Of a stretch of 5,973 bases of DNA, positions 1 to 4,851 are shown piece after piece. The stretch comes from Actinomycetes bacterium (GTDB taxonomy: Bacteria > Actinomycetota > Actinomycetes > Actinomycetales > Actinomycetaceae): contig JAEZVQ010000173.1 in the NCBI GenBank assembly GCA_023420745.1, forward strand, positions 1 through 5,973, in the 5' to 3' direction. Position numbers and translations under genes: made by a program. The number at the start of each line of letters is the position of its first letter. The stretch's first letter is position 1. The notes below the pieces were generated by a model. That model was given only the letters and a program-made list of their open reading frames with translations, did not search any database and had not been told where the DNA came from.

Positions 1-1213
1 CGATGCGAATCATCGGCTTATTCGTCGGCACCGGGATGACACCGATTTTGTACGTTGAGGCAAACTCCGCGGCCTCGGTTTCCGCCGTACCGGTCATCCC
101 CGCGCGCGAACCTTCGGGGTAAAGCCGGAAATAGTTTTGCAAGGTGATGGTCGCGACGGTCTGGTTCTCCGCGTTGATCTTGACGCCCTCTTTCGCTTCG
201 AGCGCCTGGTGCAGACCTTCGTTGAAGCGGCGACCGGGAAGGACGCGACCCGTGTGCTGGTCGACGATCAGCACCTCACCGTTGTCGACAATGTATTCCC
301 TGTCGCGGTGGAACAGTTCCTTGGCGCGGATCGCGTTATTGAAGAACCCGACGAGCGGAGTATTCGCCGCATCGTAGAGGTTGTCGATACCAAACTCGTT
401 CTCTACCTCTTCGATCCCCGGTTCGAGAACGCCGACGGTGTGCTTCTTTTCGTCAACCTCGTAGTGGTGGTCGCGGCGCATCGTGCGAACGATACGCGCA
501 AAATGCCGGTAGTACTCGTCATTGTTGCCATCGGCTGGCCCCGAAATAATCAGCGGCGTACGCGCCTCATCAATGAGGATCGAGTCAACCTCGTCAACGA
601 TGACGTAGTTGTGACCGCGCTGAACGAGGTCTTCGGGGCGCTGCGCCATATTGTCACGCAAGTAGTCGAAGCCAAACTCGTTATTCGTCCCGTAGGTAAT
701 GTCGCAGGCGTACTGCTCGCGTCGCTGTTGCGGAGTTTGTCCCACGAGGACGCAACCGCAGGTCAAGCCAAGGTAGCGGTAGACACGTCCCATGAGATCC
801 GACTGGTAGGACGCGAGGTAGTCGTTGACGGTGACAACGTGGACGCCACGCCCGTCAAGGGCACGCAGGTAAGCGGGCAGGGTGGCAACGAGGGTCTTAC
901 CCTCGCCGGTTTTCATTTCGGCAATATTGCCCTTGTGCAGCGCGATCCCACCGATGAGCTGAACGTGGAAATGACGCAGTCCGAGGACACGATCAGAGGC
1001 TTCCCGCACGGTCGCGAAAGCTTCGACAAGGATGTCGTCCATGGTTTCGCCTTCGCGAAGACGAGTGCGAAACTCCTCGGTCTTCGCTTTGAGCTGCTCC
1101 GTGCTGAGCTGGCGAAAATCGTCTTCGAGGCTATCGATCTGGGTGGCGATAGCGTCGAACTTGCGCAGGGTACGCCCCTCGCCCATGCGAAGGATTTTGT
1201 CGAAGATAGACAC
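1..1213 (-). CDS. secA: Preprotein translocase ATPase SecA, N-terminal 404 residues (3' end outside window)
   Basis: SecA is the cytoplasmic ATPase that drives unfolded preproteins through the SecYEG channel. Seen in the translation: an N-terminal segment with GEGRTLRKF near residues 11-19; Walker A MKTGEGKT at about 100-107; TVNDYLA at 128-134; [16 protein letters not shown] at 174-189; the Walker B/DEAD-like [17 protein letters not shown] at 206-222. The preprotein cross-linking domain follows at roughly 225-370, and nucleotide-binding domain 1 resumes with [13 protein letters not shown] at 372-384. The frame is open to the window edge, so about half of a typical 850-950 residue SecA is missing; it is truncated only by the window. 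The start is GTG at 1213, with GGAG at 1218-1221 on the minus strand four bases upstream; ATG at 1186 would delete conserved N-terminal residues. Unusual: VDQHTGR replaces the usual VDE(F/H)TGR, and PEGSR precedes AGMTGTA where relatives are shorter. Whether this is the essential housekeeping SecA1-type rather than SecA2 is inferred from the hpf neighbour and full conservation. Confidence 0.97.
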   Translation of the reverse strand, partial: MSIFDKILRMGEGRTLRKFDAIATQIDSLEDDFRQLSTEQLKAKTEEFRTRLREGETMDDILVEAFATVREASDRVLGLRHFHVQLIGGIALHKGNIAEMKTGEGKTLVATLPAYLRALDGRGVHVVTVNDYLASYQSDLMGRVYRYLGLTCGCVLVGQTPQQRREQYACDITYGTNNEFGFDYLRDNMAQRPEDLVQRGHNYVIVDEVDSILIDEARTPLIISGPADGNNDEYYRHFARIVRTMRRDHHYEVDEKKHTVGVLEPGIEEVENEFGIDNLYDAANTPLVGFFNNAIRAKELFHRDREYIVDNGEVLIVDQHTGRVLPGRRFNEGLHQALEAKEGVKINAENQTVATITLQNYFRLYPEGSRAGMTGTAETEAAEFASTYKIGVIPVPTNKPMIRI

Positions 1214-1259
1214 AGTGCTCCAATACGTGCGCGGCTACGGGCTTGTCGAATTCCATCCC

Positions 1260-1265
1260 ATTGTA
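1260..1265 (-). promoter_or_regulatory. Possible -10 element of a secA promoter
   Basis: The minus strand reads TACAAT here, 46 bases upstream of the secA GTG, between the hairpin after hpf and the gene. Five of six bases match the housekeeping -10 consensus TATAAT. No good -35 hexamer lies 16-18 bases upstream; that position falls inside the hairpin stem (GTGGGG). Actinobacterial promoters often have weak -35 elements, so this is only a candidate. Confidence 0.3.
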
Positions 1266-1278
1266 GCGCGCAACGCCA

Positions 1279-1316
1279 CTGCCCCCACCGTCGCGCCAGT
1301 GAGACGGTGGGGGCAG
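1279..1316 (-). terminator. Strong 14-bp hairpin between hpf and secA, likely terminator or attenuator
   Basis: Bases 1279-1292 and 1303-1316 are perfectly complementary (CTGCCCCCACCGTC on the plus strand against its inverted copy), leaving a 10-base loop. The stem is almost all G-C and begins about 22 bases after the hpf stop codon. Downstream on the minus strand there is no T-tract, only GTGGCGTTGCG. It therefore resembles the tail-less hairpins frequent in GC-rich actinobacteria rather than a classical intrinsic terminator. It probably ends or attenuates hpf transcription, or protects the hpf mRNA 3' end. Because it is symmetrical it could act on either strand. Confidence 0.65.
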
Positions 1317-1338
1317 CGTGTCAGGGGGGCAGTTGCCG

Positions 1339-1992
1339 TTATTCGGCGGCAACGACCGTGTTGAGTCGAATGACACCGTACGTCCAACCTTCACGGTGGT
1401 AGACCACGCAAGGCTGCATGGTTTCCGCATCGATAAAGAGGAAGAACGGGTGACCGACGAGTTCCATCTGGTACAACGCCTGATCTACTGTCATCGGCTC
1501 GGCTTCGTGGAGCTTTTGACGCACGATCACCGGGGAGTCGCCCAGCTGTTCTTCGCGTGCTTCGCCGAGTTTGAGATCCGACGCGGAACGCAAGCTATCG
1601 TGCGTGGTCTCGATCGGCGTAGTCTCCTCGACCTCGTCGGGAACAATGCCGCCTAGATCCTCGGCAATCGGCTTGTTGTAGCGGCGACGGTGGTCTTTTG
1701 CACGGTCGCGGGCGCGACGCAGGCGCTCGTAGAGCTTACCGGCGGCAATATCGACCGCGGCGTAGCGGTCGGAACTCGATGCTTCAGCACGGATAATTGG
1801 ACCTTTGCCGAAGACGGTGAGTTCGATACGTTCAGTGGTGTCGGCTTGTCGGGGATTGCGTTCGTGGGTGAGCTCGACGTCGATTCGCTGGGCTCGAGCG
1901 TAGTACTGCGTCACCTTCGACACTTTGTCTTCAACGTACGCTCGGAAGTTCGGGTGAATCTCGGCATTGCGTCCAACAACGGTAATGTCCAT
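1339..1992 (-). CDS. hpf: Long-form ribosome hibernation promoting factor
   Basis: Long HPF (RaiA/YvyD family) binds the 30S subunit in stationary phase or stress and joins two 70S ribosomes into inactive 100S dimers. The 217-residue product has the expected two-domain plan. The N-terminal ribosome-binding domain (about 1-105) begins MDITVVGRNAEIHP, contains VELTHERNPR near 39-48, and ends in a basic helix, LYERLRRARDRAKDHRRR, at 87-104. A linker rich in acidic residues and threonine covers about 108-150. The C-terminal dimerisation domain (about 153-210) contains VIVRQKLHEAEPMTVDQAL, HPFFLFIDAE and EGWTYGVIRL. Length matches the family. ATG at 1992 is chosen because GGAGG at 2001-2005 lies eight bases upstream and the protein then begins at the family's usual point; an in-frame TTG at 2007 adds five residues but overlaps the ribosome site. 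It sits just upstream of secA, as in many actinobacteria and firmicutes. A probable own promoter and structured leader suggest separate regulation from comF. Confidence 0.95.
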   Translation of the reverse strand: MDITVVGRNAEIHPNFRAYVEDKVSKVTQYYARAQRIDVELTHERNPRQADTTERIELTVFGKGPIIRAEASSSDRYAAVDIAAGKLYERLRRARDRAKDHRRRYNKPIAEDLGGIVPDEVEETTPIETTHDSLRSASDLKLGEAREEQLGDSPVIVRQKLHEAEPMTVDQALYQMELVGHPFFLFIDAETMQPCVVYHREGWTYGVIRLNTVVAAE

Positions 1993-2000
1993 GGTTTTGT

Positions 2001-2005
2001 CCTCC
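2001..2005 (-). promoter_or_regulatory. Ribosome binding site of hpf
   Basis: GGAGG on the minus strand, eight bases before ATG at 1992. It decides the start in favour of ATG 1992 over TTG 2007, since the latter codon would directly abut this sequence. It is immediately preceded by CCACTCCTT, an anti-Shine-Dalgarno-like stretch. Confidence 0.85.
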
Positions 2006-2014
2006 AAGGAGTGG

Positions 2015-2031
2015 GCGGGAGTATCTCCCGC
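2015..2031 (-). promoter_or_regulatory. Leader hairpin just upstream of the hpf ribosome site
   Basis: GCGGGAG (2015-2021) and CTCCCGC (2025-2031) form a perfect 7-bp stem with a 3-base loop. In the transcript it ends about ten bases before the hpf Shine-Dalgarno. It could limit ribosome access or stabilise the mRNA 5' region; the role is inferred from position only. Confidence 0.5.
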
Positions 2032-2040
2032 GTGGTGAGC

Positions 2041-2063
2041 ACCGGGCGCGTCGTTGCCCCGGT
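2041..2063 (-). promoter_or_regulatory. Second leader hairpin of hpf
   Basis: ACCGGG (2041-2046) pairs with CCCGGT (2058-2063), a 6-bp stem with an 11-base loop. An alternative GGGC/GCCC pairing is possible in the same place. In GC-rich DNA such stems arise by chance, so it matters mainly as part of the structured leader. Confidence 0.3.
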
Positions 2064-2077
2064 CGTGCGTTGAGCTA

Positions 2078-2087
2078 CCACCTCCTT
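2078..2087 (-). promoter_or_regulatory. Second, unused Shine-Dalgarno-like sequence in the hpf leader
   Basis: The minus strand reads AAGGAGGTGG, a near-ideal complement of the 16S rRNA 3' end, about 85 bases upstream of the hpf start. It has no suitably spaced ATG. The only nearby GTG overlaps the motif, and the frame it opens runs across the hpf start with no recognisable product. With one bulged G it can pair over nine bases with CCACTCCTT (plus-strand coordinates 2006-2014), directly before the true ribosome site. This may be a decoy, a standby site or a structural arm; function is not established. Confidence 0.35.
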
Positions 2088-2142
2088 CGACGTGAGGTTC
2101 ACCGGGTGACGCGAATTGCGCGTATCCCGGCGAGGTTTCCTC

Positions 2143-2148
2143 ATCATA
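2143..2148 (-). promoter_or_regulatory. Likely -10 element of an hpf promoter
   Basis: The minus strand reads TATGAT, five of six matches to TATAAT, about 150 bases upstream of the hpf ATG and just after the comF stop. With a 17-base spacer the -35 position would be GGTGAT (2166-2171), a weak match that overlaps the CRP-like dyad. If correct, transcription starts near 2136 and gives a leader of about 144 bases. Confidence 0.45.
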
Positions 2149-2156
2149 TCACAAAC

Positions 2157-2170
2157 GTGACGTGCATCAC
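2157..2170. promoter_or_regulatory. CRP/GlxR-like dyad at the hpf promoter
   Basis: The sequence is GTGA-N6-TCAC (GTGACGTGCATCAC), matching the core of the CRP/GlxR operator TGTGA-N6-TCACA at all eight core positions but not at the flanking T and A. It covers the spacer and -35 region of the proposed hpf promoter (centre near -27 from the inferred start) and the last codon of comF. That location would suit repression better than class II activation. Short dyads occur by chance. Confidence 0.3.
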
Positions 2171-2206
2171 CCGACATGTGTATCACCCGCACTGTCGTCA
2201 TCACCC
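2166..2206. repeat. Three short direct repeats ATCACCC
   Basis: ATCACCC occurs at 2166-2172, 2182-2188 and 2200-2206, spaced 16 and 18 bases apart. They span the last codons of comF and the presumed -35 region of hpf. On the minus strand each reads GGGTGAT. The first copy supplies one arm of the CRP-like dyad. The spacing is between one and a half and two helical turns, as for some operator arrays, but the codons (Gly-Asp/Asp-Asp) may explain the copies inside comF. Confidence 0.35.
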
Positions 2207-2913
2207 CTGTCGGCACGTCGCGCCACCACAGCGAGGGTCGCCACTGCGAGCACTGTCCTCCCATGTTCTTGGCACAGGCGCGCTCCTTCGCGAAGAGTGG
2301 CACCCGTCGTCATCACGTCGTCGACGAGGATGCAGGGCGACGGGGCAAGAGTGTCATCGCCAATCCAGCGCATTGCACCGATTCGGTGACGCTGGCGTTC
2401 CCGTCCGCCCACACCCGATTGAGTTCCGCTACCCCACCGCAGTGCGACAGCGTCGTGGACGGTGACGGGAGTGTGCGCGCTGATCACCTCGGCAATGCTG
2501 TCCCTCACATGCGGCACCACCGTCATCCCCGACCATTGGCGTCGCCATCGCGACGGCATAGCGATCACCTCGACACCATTGACACCTCCGCCGAACGGTG
2601 ACGAACCGTCATGAGAGGCGTCATGAACCACCTCAAGGAGCGCGTGGCCGAGGGTGCGCCCACTCTCACGCAACCACGGCTCCAAGCGCAGACCGCGCCG
2701 GTGCTTGGCGGCGACAATGAGGTGGCGAAGCGAACCGACGTAGTGACCGAGTGACACAGCTGCGACGTCCTCCCCGGTGAGATTGACCGCAGTGGTGATC
2801 GGCGTTTGCGTCGCGATTGCTGTACAACGCGGGCACAGCCGGGTATCCCATGTGCCACAGCCGGGGCATGCCGAGGGGGCGAGGAGGTTGATGAGTTCGG
2901 AAAATGTGTCCAT
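2167..2913 (-). CDS. comF: ComF family protein (zinc finger plus phosphoribosyltransferase fold)
   Basis: ComF-family proteins combine a small zinc-binding module with a type I phosphoribosyltransferase domain. In naturally competent bacteria ComF helps process incoming single-stranded DNA; the role in most actinobacteria is unknown. The 248-residue product shows a four-cysteine motif at C16, C19, C27 and C30 (CPGCG, CPRC) and YVGSLRHLIVAAKHRRG at about 58-74. It also has the TQSGVGGRERQRHR segment at about 164-177 typical of ComF, and the PRPP-binding loop CILVDDVMTTGATL at 194-207 with the paired aspartates D198 and D199. All key residues are present, so it looks intact. ATG at 2913 is chosen because it starts just before the zinc finger, as in relatives; the frame extends upstream to 2991 without conserved sequence, and GTG 2916 is an alternative. 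The ribosome site is weak. It follows lpqB after 165 bases and its stop overlaps the hpf control region. No other competence genes are visible here. Confidence 0.9.
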   Translation of the reverse strand: MDTFSELINLLAPSACPGCGTWDTRLCPRCTAIATQTPITTAVNLTGEDVAAVSLGHYVGSLRHLIVAAKHRRGLRLEPWLRESGRTLGHALLEVVHDASHDGSSPFGGGVNGVEVIAMPSRWRRQWSGMTVVPHVRDSIAEVISAHTPVTVHDAVALRWGSGTQSGVGGRERQRHRIGAMRWIGDDTLAPSPCILVDDVMTTGATLREGARLCQEHGRTVLAVATLAVVARRADRGDDDSAGDTHVG

Positions 2914-3078
2914 CACCTGGCAATTGCACTCGTGTGCGCGACCCGGTTGCACTGAGGACTTCAGCGGCTGAGGACGCTGCGATATCCACATCAGTCGATA
3001 CCACCATCGCGCGTTCAGTGACGTGGAAAGGTGGACGCGACGCTGCGAGCGCCGATTGACTAAATGGAGGAATGCCGC
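2914..3078. other. lpqB-comF intergenic gap with short repeats
   Basis: In M. tuberculosis a further hypothetical gene lies between lpqB and the comF-like gene; here only 165 bases remain. I see no convincing promoter, terminator or conserved frame. CTGAGGAC is directly repeated at 2952-2959 and 2968-2975, and TCAGCGGCTGA (2961-2971) is a small palindrome between and partly within them. A minus-strand frame runs through the gap from the end of lpqB into comF but has no recognisable domain. comF may simply be read through from mtrB-lpqB. Confidence 0.4.
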
Positions 3079-4851
3079 TTAGCGCGGGTAGTGCAGGCTG
3101 GAAAGCGTGTCGACGTTGCGCCACGACACGCCAGCACGTTGGTAACTGCGACCGTCAGCGGTTGACAGGCGCAGGTCGTTTTCTGACGCTCCACCGCTGA
3201 GCGCCACCGCGTCATCTGGCGCCCCGAAATCGTCGCGCACTGACAACCCCTGAGCGATTGCCACTCGCGCACCACCAGCTCCTGCGGCAAGGATAGCCAC
3301 CGTGTTGTTCCCAGCCCACGACGCGTCACGTGGCACACCGGGAATCCCCTCAATCCGGTATGCCTGACCAAGGGACACCGGAGCACCCATCGCATTACGA
3401 GCGATCGCCGCCATCCACACGCTCGGATGCGTTCCAGAGCGTGTGACGAGCAGGCGTGCGCCGTCGGGTGAAACCCTCATATCGGTAATGTCACCCGCAT
3501 CTGTCCACGGCAGTTCAAGGGGCAGCGGATTGGCTTCGGAGGTCACGACAATACGGCGATTGGTCAGCACCCACACATATCCCAGTCGATCAACGGACAT
3601 CACAGTAGCACCGGGAACCTGCGTGACCTCGACCTCGTTGCCCGAACTATCGACACGCATGATCATGTCGCCTCGCCGCATGACGATGGGGGCGGCGTGC
3701 ACGGGACCTGTCGTCACCGACTCGACGTCAATACCGGTGGCGTCTCGAAGGGGAATCTCGCGGGTCGCTCCCCCATCGACGACGACGAGATGGTCGTCGA
3801 CCAACCCCACTTGGGTATTCATCGCATACTGCGGGCCTGAGGGAACATCGGTATTGACCACACCGATGCCACCGATGGAGATCGACACGTCGGAAACGGA
3901 GGGCACTTGAAGCAGTGTCGAACGCACCTGCCAGTTGAACAGTGCTTGATCTCGGCTGGTCATCAGCGATGCGCCCGACAGTTGCACGCGCGCCACACCG
4001 TCGACGATATCGACACTGTAGGTCGGCAGTTGGGTGCCGGCCGGAATGGCGGTCGCGACCGCCCCGTCAAGCAACGGAGAGGGGCCGTCGAGAAGTGCTT
4101 GCATCAGGTAGGTGGCGAGGCGCCGGCGCGGATACCACCGCATGTCAGCAACGAGTGCCGCCGCATCGGGAGCGAGGAAGTACACGGAGGACTGTTGGAA
4201 TGCGGTGCGAAATGTTGACTCGGAAATGAGGACAGAATCGGGGAGGGAATCGATGCGCCACTGCTCGTCTGCCGTGCGGATGAGGGTGAGGTGGATCGTC
4301 TGCGCATTGCGATTGGTGTCGACGTGGTAGTCACCGCGCGGCGTCACGTACGCATTAATGGCCACGCTAATGCTCGCCTCAACCGTGTCGCCACCGAGAT
4401 CGTCACGACTCGTCGCAGCGCCCGGGGTCGTCGCCGTTGCCGAATTCGCCTTTCCGGAGGTTGCCGGTGACGCAGGTGGTGCGACGACGATTTCCGGCAG
4501 CGCATCGTTGGCGTAGATCTGAACCTGAGTTTCAGGCTTCCACGCAGTATTGGCCGTTTCGGTGAGATACGCGCGAGCGACCTGGAAGTCATCGGACCAC
4601 CCGGCAGCAGAGGCGCGAAGGAAATCGCGGACAATCACGTCAGCACTCGCCCCCTGCTGCGGCCCAAACCCTTTGAGGCTGAGTGAACGCTCGTCGGGAA
4701 CGTGCGGTTCAAACTCGGTAACTGCACCCGATGTCGGCAGCCCCTGGCACCCTGCCACCGTGCACGCGACAGCAACGGTGATAGCACCGGCGGCGAGGCG
4801 CTGCCACGTCCGTGGGGAACGCGATGGTCGCCACATGTGGTTCGAGGTCAC
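3079..4851 (-). CDS. lpqB: Lipoprotein LpqB, partner of the MtrAB two-component system
   Basis: LpqB is an actinobacterial membrane-anchored lipoprotein. In mycobacteria it interacts with the sensor domain of MtrB and influences MtrA phosphorylation and cell-wall homeostasis. The 590-residue product begins with a basic n-region and a hydrophobic stretch (about 18-33), then the lipobox VAGC with C35 as the predicted lipidated residue. Next come an N-terminal domain (about 40-215) and a GerMN-like domain with LATYLMQALLDGPSP (245-259), TAIPAGTQL and DIVDGVARVQLS (281-292). A C-terminal half with beta-propeller character follows (about 345-590; MRVSPDGARLLVT at 458-470). Length agrees with the family. 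The start is GTG at 4851: it overlaps the mtrB stop (GTGA) and has AGGAGGT at 4861-4867 ten bases upstream. ATG at 4836 is in frame but lacks a ribosome site. Odd: an Ala/Thr/Ser/Pro-rich stretch at about 124-150 looks like an inserted linker in the N-terminal domain. Confidence 0.95.
   Translation of the reverse strand: MTSNHMWRPSRSPRTWQRLAAGAITVAVACTVAGCQGLPTSGAVTEFEPHVPDERSLSLKGFGPQQGASADVIVRDFLRASAAGWSDDFQVARAYLTETANTAWKPETQVQIYANDALPEIVVAPPASPATSGKANSATATTPGAATSRDDLGGDTVEASISVAINAYVTPRGDYHVDTNRNAQTIHLTLIRTADEQWRIDSLPDSVLISESTFRTAFQQSSVYFLAPDAAALVADMRWYPRRRLATYLMQALLDGPSPLLDGAVATAIPAGTQLPTYSVDIVDGVARVQLSGASLMTSRDQALFNWQVRSTLLQVPSVSDVSISIGGIGVVNTDVPSGPQYAMNTQVGLVDDHLVVVDGGATREIPLRDATGIDVESVTTGPVHAAPIVMRRGDMIMRVDSSGNEVEVTQVPGATVMSVDRLGYVWVLTNRRIVVTSEANPLPLELPWTDAGDITDMRVSPDGARLLVTRSGTHPSVWMAAIARNAMGAPVSLGQAYRIEGIPGVPRDASWAGNNTVAILAAGAGGARVAIAQGLSVRDDFGAPDDAVALSGGASENDLRLSTADGRSYQRAGVSWRNVDTLSSLHYPR

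Noticed and set aside
137..1402. 421-residue plus-strand open frame antisense to secA
   Set aside because: It lies almost entirely opposite a highly conserved secA reading frame, starts with TTG, has no recognisable domain, and is explained by codon bias producing an open antisense frame in GC-rich DNA.
1911..2303. 130-residue minus-strand frame crossing the comF end, hpf leader and hpf start
   Set aside because: It overlaps two convincing genes in another frame and has no domain. The SD-like AAGGAGGT inside it is not followed by a properly spaced start.
2666..3124. 152-residue minus-strand frame across the lpqB-comF gap
   Set aside because: It overlaps the end of lpqB and the zinc-finger half of comF in another frame. 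No recognisable motif and no ribosome site support it.
3140..3156. GTAAC sequences as MtrA binding sites
   Set aside because: Only single GTAAC half-sites are seen, inside lpqB coding sequence, without the direct repeat expected for MtrA binding.
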